Below, in pieces: positions 12,251 through 24,068 of a stretch of 64,000 bases of DNA. A program made the translations under genes and the position numbers. Source of the stretch: Tetracentron sinense (Eukaryota > Streptophyta > Magnoliopsida > Trochodendrales > Trochodendraceae); contig CM026567.1 of NCBI GenBank assembly GCA_015143295.1, positions 11,054,416 through 11,118,415 of the forward strand. Direction: 5' to 3'. Position 1 is the first letter of the stretch. Every line of letters begins with the position of its first letter. The notes below the pieces were generated by a model. The model searched no databases. It was not told where the DNA came from and worked only from the letters and a program-made list of their open reading frames with translations.

Positions 12251-12435
12251 ACCGAGCGATCGGTGTTCATGACCGATCGATCGGTTGCCTACCGAGCGAT
12301 CGGTGTTTATGACCGATCGACCGGTCAAAAACTCACTCTCTGGAAAATTTCCCCATACAAAATTTCTGACCGTGCGATAGCTACCGATCGATCGGTTATG
12401 GACCGATCGATCGCTGACTGGACCGAGCGATCGGT
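12251..12435 (-). promoter_or_regulatory. Phased palindrome array in U3 of L1
   Basis: Eight 14-mers of the form ACCGATCGATCGGT or close variants start at 12,251, 12,272, 12,291, 12,312, 12,369, 12,383, 12,402 and 12,422. Most steps are 19-21 bp, with one 57 bp spacer and one 14 bp step. The array lies between the conserved CAACGCAAGTTGAATC box and the presumed transcription start. Confidence 0.85.
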
Positions 12436-13927
12436 CTTCTGTATGTCTGGACTGTTTTGACCATATCTTTTGACTCGCTCGTCGAATTTCGACGATTCAA
12501 CTTGCGTTGGATCCGTCTTTCGAAAACGAACATTTCTGATGTTTCGGAATTTCCGATTTCTCCCTTATTTATAATTAGACTACAAAAACGGCCAATTAGC
12601 TACGAAGGTGCTATTCATTAAGGATGAAAAAGTCCGGGGTGCTACAGAATCCTCCTCTCCCCACACGGTTTGGGTGTTGTATTTATAGATATGTATGGAT
12701 ATTGATATTATCCATATCTTGATCATTATCCAATAATGATCATTATCTATAAGAGTTCGATAATTCATGAATGAACAACCCCATACGGTTTTGGCTTGGA
12801 GATATATTGATATATGTGGATGGATATGGATTTTATTCATATCTTTAATCATTATCCTATAATGATAGTTATCTATTAGATTTTCTAATTAATGATAACT
12901 CTTATCATTAAGACTCCTAGTTTAACCACAATTAGTTAGTTATAACAAACATTCTATTTGGGGATTCATATTCCTAAAAGGACTCCTTAATTAGAAGGAT
13001 ATAACTAACTCCCTAATATTTGGGGGGGCATGAGCAAGAGGGGGGTGTGAGCTAACTTTGTAGGGGATAAGGGATAATGTTTATCTTTATGTCTTTTGTT
13101 TTTTCACTTCCAAGTTTGGTATCTAATCTCATTAGATAAGGGTTAATTAATTAATAATTATCTACTAACCAAAATCTTTCATACATAGAGAAGATAAAGT
13201 GGGCGCCCACCTAAGGAAGTCAATCCATGGGCTTAGGCCCACCAATAAGGTCCATTGGTATCAGTTTTTATGAATATGGGTCCAACCCATATTCCCTTAT
13301 TTTTGGTTAATTAAATAATTATTATTATTACCCTTTTAACTTAGATTAACATTTAATCTAAACTATAAATTAACATTTAATCTATTATTTCAAGCTTATA
13401 TTTCTTTATGAACATCTCCACAAATTGCTCTGGGACATTCTAACCCTGGCTTACCCGATGTTATCTCATTGACCATTTAATAGGAATGACACCGGAATTG
13501 CAAGTGACGTGAGATATCCATATTGCAATTGAATCTCAGTGAAAGAACATAAACCAATAAAGGATCCTGCCACATGAACTAATGCATTCGATTGATCATT
13601 CCAATAACATTATCCCTAATAGGCCTTTGAGATTATGATACTATCTAACCCATAGCCTATTGCATATCATCCGAGTTTCCAAGAATTTTGATTAAGTCAT
13701 GAGAAACTATTTCTCATGTTTAAAATATTTTGAAAAACTCTTTTATTTAGTATAATATATTTCATTAAAAAATATATTTCAAACTTGTTTGATTTCAAAA
13801 TCACTTGCGTAGGCTTTAAACTTAATGTACTGTCTTACCCGGAACTTGGATAATCTCTCAATTTAATGAGCATGAATTTCTTGTTTGAGATTCACCATGA
13901 CTCGAAGAACTTTCTGATTATCCACTC

Positions 13928-15961
13928 TGTAAGGCCCCGAAATACCCCCTAGGAGTTTAGGGATATTTTAGGTGTCACACTGCGTACCTATCAAACCATC
14001 CTGTAATGCACAAGATAAAAATACAGTACTAACAATAATAATCAGAGCGCGGAAGCTATCATATATGCGGAAGCGTAAACAAATTTTCATTTCTTCTGAT
14101 GATCCAAAATAGTATTCCAAGTTAACATAAATACAAGACATGTCTAAGTCTAAGGTGGACAGGCCCACCTATCAAAATATCAAAATACACAAGACCCTCT
14201 CATACTCTCCCCTCAACAGTAGTCGAGGTATGGCCACGCATCGAGGTCTCGGTCTGCCTGAGATTGTAATGGAATAGCCGGCTCTCTCTCCTCTATATAC
14301 TCTTCCTCGACCCAAGGCTCCGGGTCGAAGGCTCCCTCAGTACCTGCCGACATGAAAGTACGGCTGAGCATGGAATACTCAGCGAGTACAAGCTACTAAC
14401 AGACCATAACAATAATAAAACACACTATAGTAATATCATACAAGCAGTAATAGCAACATCACAAAAGAAACAGTATAAGGCATGATCCAATACAAGCATC
14501 CTGACGTGCGTACATGAATGCGAAAACGCCGATATAACTCATGCTTGAAAACCCCTGTCATGTCCCGGTATGCCTCGTAGAAATCATGTATGCGTGCATG
14601 CATGAATGCGTGATCATCATCTTGTAACTTGTGAGCCAGAGGCTAGCACCCGAATCTCCCTGGGCTGCCAACCTCCTTGATATGCAATGCACTTGTGAGC
14701 CAGAGGCTAGCACCCGAATGTCCCTGGGCTACCAACCTCCTTGTTATGAAATGCATGGTTTTCTTGTGAGCCAGAGGTTAGTACCTGAATCCTCCCTGGG
14801 CTACCAACCTCCTTGTTATGAAATGCATGGTTTACTTGTGAGCCAGAGGTTAGTACCCGAATCTTCCCTGGGCTACCAACCTCCTTGACAATAGGTGATT
14901 TTTATTACTTGTTTAGTTTTCTTGTGAGCCAGAGGCTAGTACCCGAATTTTCCCTGGGCTACCAACCTCCTTGACATGCAATATTTTCTTGTTGTTAATT
15001 ATATGTACATGCTCTTGAAATCTCGGTTCATGCTATCATGCGTGCTCGTGTACGTGTCCATAGTGACAATCATGATAATGAGGATAACCAAGATATGACA
15101 TTACAATTCAATTCATGATATGAACATAGGTAACTTAAGTAGTTTGCATAACATTTGATCAATTTATCATTTACAAGAACGCATGCATAAAACCCATTTC
15201 CATATTCTTCATTTAGATCATTTATTCATCGTTTAGGCATTTTGTCAAACACAACACATGCAATGTTTCTTAATAATTCATCGTGTTCTTTTTAGCGCAT
15301 ATTTTCCATCCAAACATCAAGGTAAGTTCATTATTGGTAAAATACCTATCCACCATTTCCATCACACAACATACATCTCGGCATCCAATTGCCACATCCA
15401 ACATTCCATCCACACATCCACACATTTTCCATTATCTTGTTTATATTTAATGGGGGATAACACATTTCATAAGGAGGAAAACATAATATAAAGAATCACA
15501 TTTTTATATAGAAAACCTAGATCTTTGCTAGGGTAAGTTAGTAGGGTGTACTAACCTTGAATCAAGGCTTGATCATTGGTAGAAAACTTGATTGAAGCTC
15601 CAACTTGAAAGAAGAACACCTTTACTTGAAGGAGGCTTGAGTTGGGGAAGAAACCCCTTTCAAAAACGTGCTTGGGTTGCTGCCCTAACTTGGAGAATGG
15701 TTCACACACGAGCTTGAGCCTCGATTTTGAAGCAACTCGAGTTGGGGTAAGCTATGGTTCTTAAACCCCCTTTGATTTTCTTCTCAAAACCAAACCTCGG
15801 TTTTAGAGCTTCTCTCTACTCTCTCATCTCTCAAACTCCTAAAATGGTACGTGAGGCCTACGGGTCGAGCAAACCCTTATGGGTAAGGGTTTAACACCCA
15901 AAAGATGAAAACGCCCCCCCTCCCTCCCTTCCCTTTTTGCCAAACAGCCACCCCTTGCTTC
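13928..15961 (-). mobile_element. Tekay-type LTR L2, cut by the assembly gap
   Basis: Closely related to L1, starting at TGTAAGGCCCCG (plus strand) and alignable to about 15,916. The last ~45 bases before the gap no longer follow L1. The part that would hold the palindrome array and the conserved box is missing. Whether it was a solo LTR or part of a full element cannot be told. Confidence 0.85.
14628..14985 (-). repeat. Minisatellite in LTR L2, five units
   Basis: Units start at 14,628, 14,692, 14,763, 14,835 and 14,921. They match the three-unit array of L1, with longer spacers between the later units. Confidence 0.9.
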
Positions 15962-16061
15962 NNNNNNNNNNNNNNNNNNNNNNNNNNNNNNNNNNNNNNN
16001 NNNNNNNNNNNNNNNNNNNNNNNNNNNNNNNNNNNNNNNNNNNNNNNNNNNNNNNNNNNNN
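15962..16061. other. Assembly gap of 100 Ns
   Basis: Exactly 100 Ns, the conventional placeholder for a gap of unknown size. It separates duplicated copy A from the contig that leads into copy B. Confidence 0.99.
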
Positions 16062-17398
16062 AGAAATGATCAATCATACCCGGAAAACCATGGAGATCAG
16101 AGCTTCTGTACTGGATTCTTACACCCAGTTACAATTGTTTTAAAGGCTGTATTTTTGGATGGAAACCTAGAAGGCAGTAGCTCAGCATTCCATTGCAAGA
16201 GGACACGGGAGTGAATGAGTTTATTGAAAGGGACTCATGCATTTCTGATAAGGCGGTGGGTGAAAGGCGGCAAAGGTGTTTGATGTCAAACTCGGCTCGA
16301 AGTGAAGTCCCAACAGACTTGTTGTCTTGTTCCAGACATTTCCCGTACACAACCCTACTTTCTCTCTCCCAACCCAACCCAACACAAACAAACCTACTGA
16401 ACTTGGGGTTGCATAAATAAGCTGTAATTGACATGTAAAAACCGTCTGGACTGATATCCCTCATAAGCCATCACAGTCCATAGGCAATCACACAGTTGGG
16501 TCAAAACAGGCTACGCAGATGTCATACGAGCCTTCATGGAAGAGACAATCTCACCAGTCTTACAGGTGACTTAGCCCTCCCATTGCATCTATTACAGAGG
16601 AAAAACGAACCGCAAAAACTGTTAATATTTACAAACCAATATGGAATTGCAATGTAAAAAAAAAAATAAAGAATAAAAGGACTAAGGACAGAAAAAAAAA
16701 TAGCCGGAACACAATTTCTGAATAGAGGTGTCTTGGAAATTGTACTCATTCGGTCTGTGATCGATCACAGATCTTGGAACGAGAAAACCAAAAAAATTCT
16801 TACAGTTCTGTGACGCGGAGGAAGATCCGCAAAAAAAAAAAAATCTGATTGAGATCTCGAAGAGGAATACTGTAAAAAAAAATTGATTGAATACGGAGAT
16901 GCGAAGGAGACCCCCCAATAAAATGATCATCACAGATCGGAAAGAAGAAACCCCAAAAGAAAAATCATTTTGACAGATCTCGAGATTGAAGTAGGCCAAA
17001 AATACATATTGAGTCACGATACAACAGATCTGAGAAGAAAGAACCAAAAAAACCTTCGTTAGATCTGGAAGAAATCTGTTCATAAATAACAAAAGAGACA
17101 AAAGAAATGTAGTATTCCATGTAGAAGAAGGAAACCAAAGAAAAAAAGGACGATCAAAAATCTACTAAAGATCTGGACGCACCATCGTGTCATGCATAGG
17201 AGATCTCGAACAACGAAAATACAAAAAAATCGAAAAAGAGAAGAAAAAAGTGAGAGGAAAGAGAAGAGTATCTCTTCATCGCCATCCAGGGACGTTACCG
17301 GTGCTGCAATCATCGCCGGCGTTCCAGTTGTCTCTGCATTTCGTAGCTCAGACCTCTCCCCCTTTCACCCCCGGGTGCTCAATTCTCCCACGAACAAT

Positions 17399-17401
<3 letters not shown>
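16062..17401 (-). other. Non-repetitive-looking stretch, possible host-gene 5' region
   Basis: The least repeat-like DNA in the window. Read on the minus strand, it starts with a (CT)n tract (complement of the (GA)n at 17,402), then a short GC-richer piece with two candidate starts (17,280-17,345; one reads MIAAPVTSLDGDEE). Then come several T-rich blocks ending in AGATCT or TAGATCT at roughly 50-90 bp intervals down to about 16,760. A 111-codon minus-strand ORF lies at 16,129-16,464 (MRDISPDGFYMSIT...), with no domain I recognise. This could be a 5' UTR and first introns of a host gene whose body is lost in the gap. Confidence 0.3.

Positions 17402-17429
<28 letters not shown>
17402..17429. 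repeat. (GA)n microsatellite
   Basis: About 14 uninterrupted GA units. On the minus strand this is a CT tract of the kind common in plant core promoters and 5' UTRs. Confidence 0.95.
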
Positions 17430-17842
17430 CATGCTTTTTGGTTTTTTATCGGGAATACTCAGGAACGAGTTTTGCCCAACGGTCCATTCCGTTCCTAAAA
17501 GCTACTTTTTTACGTTCCGAGAAAATCATTACAATTTTGTTCCGTTTCAAGCATCAATCGGAGAGACACCTTATAACAAACGCGTTTCGAGAAATGGAAC
17601 GAGAAATCATTCGACGAGAACGATACCAAAATATTTGAGAAATCCTATTCCAAAGTATTTGACTCGACCCACTCCAATTCTCAAAAGAGAATTAAAAACA
17701 ATTTCTAAAATAAACAGACAGCCAAAATTAGACAAAATCTAATAATTATAAAAATCCTACTACTAACTATTATTTAATTTAAGCCACTAAGCAATAGTTA
17801 AGGGTTAAATTAAAATAAAAGGCCACCCATGCTAGCTGAATT
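17430..17842. other. Non-coding stretch before LINE copy B
   Basis: Short overlapping ORFs in all frames and no recognised domain. The base composition shifts from mixed (to 17,640) to A-rich. Confidence 0.5.
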
Positions 17843-18187
17843 ATGAATGAGCCCTCCTCTGATGAAGTGGTTCATAAGGATGTGTTTGGATTAGCCCTAA
17901 ATCCTCCTAAGGCTAGCCTAAACCCCTTAATGGACTATGGATCATTGGAGCCATTAAATGAGAAGGCTGTAGCTGCTCCTGCATCACTTGCTAATCTGTA
18001 TGGCTGTATGGAAGGAATGACCATGAAGATCAAACCTGATCAACAAAGAATCAAGAGAATGGAATGGGATCTCAGTTTGTTGAAAATTTCTCCCCTAAAT
18101 GAAATCATCGAAAAAGTCAAAGCCACTATCTCTAACAACCTGGATGTTTCCAATGAGATAATATGGGCCATACATCAGTCCAGGTGA
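17843..18187 (+). CDS. 114-codon ORF at the head of LINE copy B, function unknown
   Basis: An open frame starting MNEPSSDEVVHKDVFG and ending in IIWAIHQSR, where the copy shared with the window start begins. No domain is recognised. A lysine- and isoleucine-rich stretch in the second half could be helical. It leads directly into LINE-like sequence and is not followed by an intact gene, so it is probably a LINE-derived or captured fragment rather than a functional gene. In copy A only its last part lies in the window. Confidence 0.25.
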   Translation: MNEPSSDEVVHKDVFGLALNPPKASLNPLMDYGSLEPLNEKAVAAPASLANLYGCMEGMTMKIKPDQQRIKRMEWDLSLLKISPLNEIIEKVKATISNNLDVSNEIIWAIHQSR

Positions 18188-19104
18188 GTCATGATCAGAT
18201 ATTCTATGACTTATCTCGCGAAAAGGGAGAGGCCCTTATTCCATGGAGGTCCTCTTTGGCAAAATTATGGAGATCATCCACTTCAGATAAGATTAGAAGC
18301 TTCCTACGGATTTTGGCCCTAACAGAAATTATTGAATTCCCTGTATGCTTCTTCTCTTAAATAAAAAAACTGTATGCAGATCCTCTACACCCATGCTGGG
18401 GGGCAGAAGAAGAAAGAAAACAAGCACCTGTTCATCGAATTTGTTTCTGCAAAGGCGATTTGGAGACTGATCAATAAGTATTTGGGTTGGGCTCCAAGTT
18501 GATAATCCATCAATTTGCTTGCTCGCTCACACCCTTGAAGATGGGTCAAGAACTCATGATTGCATCAATGTAAAGTTTTGGAAATCCCTCCTTGGTCAAA
18601 TCCCACGGCAAAGCAGAGGAACTGCAGGATCTTTACTAACTTATCCTTGATCTTGCCAGTTGCCAATCTTACAGCATTGGAAATTGTTGGAGATTGGAAG
18701 CATAGACAACTCTCCATAAACAAAATAAATGAGTGTGCTACTCATAATAAGGAGGAAATTTGTGTGAGAAGGCTCCCTTCTACTTCTAGTGAATTTACGG
18801 AAGCTTGGACAACTCTCCATAAGCAAAATGAGAAGTTGTAACGAGGAAATTTATGTCAGATGGCTCCCTTCTACTGATTGATCTTTCAAAACTTAACTAT
18901 GATGGATCTGATATCATGAATTGAGCCCACTCTTTGACTTACCCTTGTGTCCGTAGGGAAAATTCCAAGTGGGTCGGTGCGGACAGCCAAAGGAACTAGT
19001 CCTAGCCTCAAAGGGTTTGGGACACCCCCCGTTACCAAAAATAAAAGTGCCACGAGTCAGAGCCGGAAAGTGTGAGATCTTGTGACATATCGATTTTGAG
19101 AAGG

Positions 19105-19121
19105 CTTATATCAGTTATATG
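19105..19121. other. hAT excision footprint in copy B
   Basis: The sequence reads CTTATATC-A-GTTATATG. An uninterrupted empty site would carry one CTTATATG. Here both copies of the duplication remain, each changed at its inner base to the complement (G to C, C to G), with one extra A. That is the footprint made by hairpin opening when a hAT element excises. It marks the site of the MITE still present at 977-1,452. Confidence 0.85.
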
Positions 19122-19560
19122 CTAGCTCGCACAGGCTTTCCTAGTAGATGATTAGGGCAAGGCTGCCTCCTGCATATCCTTGTAGTGGAGGTCATAAGCA
19201 GGATGATGGGGAAGGCGTAAGAGGGCTCATTGGGGGTTTTGATGCAAGACCATACAAGTCGTTGATCACACATCTTCAATATAGAGAGCAGATTAATCTT
19301 TTTGGATGCTTCCACAGAGCGAGTCTCAAATGTATTAGTTGATTTTAAGTGTTTTGAAGCAGCATTCGGGCTGCACATTAATCTTAGTCAAAGCACTCTA
19401 ATCGAATTGGAGAAACAGATGATGGTCTGTTTGATGACTATGATTGTGTGTTGGGGTGCCATTTAGGCAAGTTCCCCACAAAACATCATGGTCTTCTGCT
19501 TGGCTCAAGAATTCTAGCCCAAAGTATATGGAACCTGATAGTGAACAAGGTGGAAAGAAT

Positions 19561-20010
19561 GTGATGCATGACATCTAACCAATACTCCCAAAAGCCGCAA
19601 CTAGTAGGAGCGAAAGATTAAATTCCTTTATCTTATAGCCTAGATCCAAGCTCTCGGACGAACCCCCCTCGTGGGGCCATGTTACACAAGCCAACCCTAC
19701 CCCGAGTGTGCCCCCACTTCACGCCCCACTCGAGCCCGGTGTGAAAATGCCCCTTCATTAATCACCCCCGATGAGAAGTCTCGAACACAAGACCTCTCTC
19801 TGATACGACTTTGAAGCAGAACATCTAACCAATACTCCCAAAGGCCGCTCTAATCGCGGAAGATTAAATTCTTTTATCTTATAGCCTAGATCCTGGCTCT
19901 CAGACAAACCCCCCTCGTGGGCCATGTTACACAGGTCACCCCCACCCCGAGTGTGCCCCACTTCACGCAGGCTGCCCCACTCAAGCCCAGTGTGAAAATG
20001 CCCCTACATA
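19561..20010 (-). mobile_element. Two SINE-like units in tandem, copy B
   Basis: Same pair as at 1,901-2,350, at the same place inside the LINE RT thumb (after NKVERM and before the CWNTYL-like segment). It differs from copy A by scattered substitutions and small indels only. Confidence 0.5.
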
Positions 20011-20356
20011 ACAATGCTTGCATGCTGGAATACCTATTTATCCCATGATGGAAAATAATTGTCAATCAAAAGTGTCTTGGCTAGCTTCTCAATGAAGGGG
20101 ATAACAATAGAATCCACTTGATATGGTGGGAGTGGGTGTTTTGCCCATAAAATTGTAGGGTTGAGCTTCAAGAGATTATGTCGAACAAGCAAATCCTTAC
20201 TAGAAAAATGGATATGGCATTTTAGTATAGAGGATAGGGCCATGTGGAGTGCATGGATGAAGTTTGGGTGCCTGGAAATCAGGAGCCATGCATATCTCCT
20301 ACTCTTACAACATAGGGTTGTGGAAAAGGCAATGAAGGTACAAAAGTAGTTCCTAG

Positions 20357-21344
20357 CATGGTTTAAAATTTTGACACGTATCGGACAATATGGGCCAATA
20401 CGTATCTTGTTTTGAGCTACCCAATACATTAGTACACAAGAAAAAAAAACTCCCACATTTCAGCTATATGGGGCCGATACATGAGATTTTTCAGTTAATT
20501 TTTTTCTCTCCTATTTACACTAGGATCCACAACACAGACCTAATATATACAACTTACTTACATAGGATATTAAATTAAGTAAATGTTTAGTTTTACTTTC
20601 ATTTATTTAAAATTATGATATTTATATGACAATAAGGTTATTCCCCCATTTGAATTCAATAAAAATTATCCTGAATTCAAATTTCTGAAGAATAAAAAGT
20701 CAACTTTCCAGTTCAAGAAAAAAAATCTTATTTTTAACGCATTTTCCAGATTATGTCAAAATTTCAACTTTCAAATAATAAGGTATTTCTAAAATATTAA
20801 AATTTCATAAATTCTACTATATCAAAACATTACCAAAACTCAAAAGTCTTGACAAAAAAAGTCTCATATTTTAGTTTTCAAAATTATTTTCATTAACAAG
20901 GTCAAAAAGTCAACTAACTGCGTAACAGTTCACCATAAAATTCTTACATCCAAGCTTATTATTTATGATTGTGATTCAATACATTCTTATTTAACTTGTT
21001 GAATGTAAGGTTTTAATATCTAGATTGTATTTCCTATACTTGGCTAAGTGACTATAGTTTGCATTTTCATACTTGTTTATCAACACGCACGCATTTTTAA
21101 CTAATAAATTTTTAACTCTCATATATATGGTTATCAATATAGTTCGAGGTCTTCAATGAGTTTTTTTTAGCTTATATTTGCATTAAAAAAAGTTTTATAC
21201 AAGGTAGTTTTTCCTTGCGTATCCAAGTATTTCTTAGCGTATCCTAATTTTTTCGCTATATCCATCTGATACTGTCTGATACACTGATACATATCCTATT
21301 TTAGACTTACCAATAGGCACTCGATATCGATATTTTCAACCATG
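20357..21344. mobile_element. Non-autonomous hAT-like element, copy B
   Basis: A 988 bp counterpart of the element at 2,677-3,666 with the same GTTCCTAG duplication (20,349-20,356 and 21,345-21,352). Small internal indels distinguish it from copy A. Confidence 0.85.
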
Positions 21345-21453
21345 GTTCCTAGATCAAATCAATTTTTTAGTCGACACAGGAAACAAAGTCCGCTTTTGGG
21401 AAGGCGATTGGAGTGGGGGTGAAAGATTTTGTGAGGTGTGCCCAAACTAATAC

Positions 21454-21747
21454 CCTTGTAACAAAAAATGGCGTATTTTTCAAAAATTCATGAATTATTC
21501 ACGTATTTTTCAAAAATTTGTGAATTATTCCTGCATTTTTGGGTTGCCAAATTATTCGTGAACTTTTAAATTCCCGAACTTTCCGAATTATTCCCAAATT
21601 ATTCAAAAAAAATTCTTATTTTGTATATTTTTTAATCAACTAGTTCCGTATTTTTTTATAATTATTAATTTAATTTTTATTTTCCAGAATTTTTTTCCGA
21701 ACTAGACCCCTGCCGAATTATTCCCGAATCCCAACTTTTTCACTATG
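21454..21747. mobile_element. Short MITE with TTCGTGAATTATTC repeats, copy B
   Basis: Counterpart of 3,776-4,039, about 30 bp longer because the subterminal GAATTATTC unit is present once more near 21,500. Confidence 0.5.
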
Positions 21748-22289
21748 CTATATTGCCCCATTAAAGAAGTATTGGTTTGTGTTTATGAAAGTAGAGATAA
21801 AGAAGTGATTTAGAACCCTTCCACAAGAAACCTTAGAGAGAAATCAAGGATTGCTCACTTCTCCTCAATACGCTCGAAAAGACATAATAATCCTAAAAAG
21901 TGATGACCATCAAGTCTAGAAACAAAATTAAATGGAATGTTCACAACTTAAGACTTCTATAGCTACTTATTAGAGAAGAGGAAGAGTAGATAGTCAAGAA
22001 GATCATTTTAGGAGGTGGAAGATACTATTTCACATAAGATGAATGTGTTCATACAAGATGGACAAGATTCTCACCACAGAACATCTTAGTAGTAGGAAAT
22101 GGTGGCCCAAAACAAGTGCTACATGTGCAAAGGAGGGGAAGAGGATGTGAAACATGTGTTAGTTCACTACCTGATTCCATAGGCAATATGGAGCTTTTTT
22201 CGTTGCTCTTTGTGATTTACTAGTCTTTCACCAAGGAGGCCTATAATACCAACCTTGCCTAATATAAAGTCCCTTTCGAAAGAAGGAAA

Positions 22290-22815
22290 GGTTTACGATA
22301 ATGGTTTCGGTAGGCAGCCCGGGACCTCCATTGATGCCTCTTCGAGGGGACAAACCTCCATATGTTAACGTCTTATGTAAAGATATTACAGTCAACGCTC
22401 TTTTTTGTCCTTTTTTACTTTTGGCAATCGTAACGAAACCTGCTTAAACTATTATGTAACGTCGTTACCATTGTGTAACAGCCATTACGGTCAATGCTTT
22501 TGTGTCGTTCACTATAATGAAACCAATTATTGTCATTTATATAATATAAAATACACATTTTTTTAAAAGAAAAGTCCCATGAATGGTTGTTTTTACATTT
22601 CTAGGTCATTTTTAATATAAACAAGTTATTTACAATAAAATTTTGTTTTATTTTTTTTTAATAAAAAAAAGACAATTTCATGGCCAAATTTAGTAAAAAT
22701 GACACTATAGGCGTCGTTTTTACTAGTAAAAAAAATGACCTTTTTCCATAACGTATCACGCAATATAATGTCATGGACCTTGCCGAAACGTTACATAACG
22801 GTTTCGAAAATTTTT
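22290..22815. mobile_element. Putative MITE rich in TAACG motifs, copy B
   Basis: Same stretch as 4,590-5,110, with the same position in the LINE and equally unresolved ends. Confidence 0.3.
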
Positions 22816-24068
22816 AAAACTATGGGAGAAGTGATAATATCTTTGGAAGATGCTTCCATTTGTGGTTTGTTACGGTATTTGGAGAGGATGGAACCAAAGG
22901 ATCTTCGAATTTTTCAAGTTCTCTCCGAGTCTGCTGAGATTGTGCTCATTTATTGGGTGGAGCTAAGAAATTAGGAGCTATATGGCATTTCTCAGGTATC
23001 AAAAGTTCCAAATTCACGTATAGATGGAGTCGTGTGGTTTTTTACAATATACTTTTTGATGTTTTGGGGGTGGAATATCCTCATTCCCCTCTTACTTTTA
23101 TATTTGGCCTTCTATTAATTCAATTCTCATTATTCATAAGAAAAAATAAAGTGTCATCTAGGATGTTGTTGGGAGATTTATGACTTGGCCGAACTCAAAG
23201 TTGTTGGACTATTAGCTATTAAAAAGAATCACAAGCTAAGCTAGAGCAAAGGAATCAATAATTATACGTGGAATTTGACGCTTACATGATTACATCTATG
23301 TCAAGTTAACAAGCTCTGTTTATGCCTTGCTAATTTTTTCATGGCATGCAAAAGACCTTCGTGGTGAGGGTTTTTTTTTGTTCTTAAGTTTCATTTTACA
23401 AGCTTCAAATTTCAAACATACCATTAGGGAGGCAAAAATGACCACTGGTGTTTTGCCCAAGTCAGTAGTTTTTTTTTTTTTATGTTCAATAAGATTAACC
23501 ATATTTGGCTAGATATAACAAAGAACCATATTAGGAATCATCCCCCAGGGAGGAAGGGACACAAACGTACGCCAGAAGAGGCTCCCAAGGTTTATTCAAA
23601 GCTAGTAGTTTATTATTTGCAATTTCTTGGGGGATTTGAAAGGAGAAAAACAGCAGGATTTCTTTAGGTGCCGAGATTAGAACTCCTTAGTCCTTACTGA
23701 AATTATGCAGTGTTGTTGATTAGCCTATGTATAGTTGAACCTCCATCTTATAAGAGTTGTCCAGTCTAGATGTGTCATTTTTGTCTGTAAGTGCATTCAC
23801 ATTACATATTGTCAGTAATATTAGGGTGGTTTTTTTTTTTGATCGATTATTAGGGTGGTTGGAAAATTCATAAAAATATATCATACTACGGAACCAATTA
23901 GAAGATAATATCTAATATCTTCCAAATAATAATTATTAGTAATTGTTGGTAGCACTTCAAATCATTTTTACAATTAGAATGAGTTTTCTCTATCTACACA
24001 CAAACAGCTATATCATCATCATCAATGTCACAAATTGAAGTAATGGGGCAAGCTATATATATATATAT

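Larger units (their letters stand above)
10375..12646 (-). mobile_element. Tekay-type (Del) Ty3 solo LTR L1
   Basis: A 2,272 bp LTR flanked by an exact 5-bp TSD, GAATC (10,370-10,374 and 12,647-12,651); copy B shows the empty site. On the minus strand it begins TGTAGCACCCCGGAC and ends GGGGCGTTACA. Family assignment follows the related LTR at 61,320-63,700, which has the pol end of a Tekay element beside it. In transcription order: conserved box (about 12,540-12,455), palindrome array, leader, minisatellite, two hairpins, end. No internal domains, so solo. Confidence 0.88.
1..13927. repeat. Copy A of a long duplicated block
   Basis: This stretch matches 18,134 onward nearly base for base, with a few percent of substitutions by eye plus indels. 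It is cut by the window start on the left and by an LTR insertion and a gap on the right. Private to this copy: a hAT MITE (977-1,452), a Tekay-type solo LTR (10,375-12,646), and a short deletion near 2,645 where copy B has about 20 extra bases. The block is either a segmental duplication or the second haplotype of the same locus placed in tandem by scaffolding. Confidence 0.93.
9963..13927 (-). mobile_element. Copia solo LTR, copy A, interrupted by Tekay-type LTRs
   Basis: A fossil LTR with no internal domains beside it. Its 3' end (TGAAGGGAATCC on the plus strand) abuts GTGAC at 9,958-9,962. A TATA-like box lies near 12,670-12,690. A Tekay-type LTR is inserted at 10,375-12,646 and another begins at 13,928, where this copy is lost. 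The 5' end is visible only in copy B. Confidence 0.75.
18134..23190 (+). mobile_element. Decayed L1-type LINE, copy B
   Basis: Counterpart of the LINE at the window start, slightly better preserved. The RT thumb reads in one frame at 19,422-19,561 (DDGLFDDYDCVLGCHLGKF, then LLLGSRILAQSIWNLIVNKV). The thumb continues after the SINE-like block, and EKWIWHFSIEDRAMW follows at about 20,205-20,250. A Cys-x2-Cys zf-RVT-like segment, CYMCKGGEEDVKHVLVH, lies at about 22,115-22,175; its final Cys is replaced by Tyr and a stop follows soon after. The tail around 22,830-22,975 keeps LERMEPKDLRIFQ. Insertions are at the same places as in copy A, so all of them predate the split of the copies. Confidence 0.78.

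Noticed and set aside
14631-14888. ORF with repeated LVSQRLVPESSLGYQPPCYE units, possible repeat protein
   Set aside because: It is the LTR minisatellite read antisense to LTR transcription; unit lengths change frame between copies.
15877-16143. ORFs running through the N gap
   Set aside because: They are artefacts of translating Ns.
17187-17742. Overlapping basic ORFs near the (GA)n tract as a nuclear protein
   Set aside because: Arg/Glu runs come from the microsatellite and A-rich flanks; all frames are similarly open.
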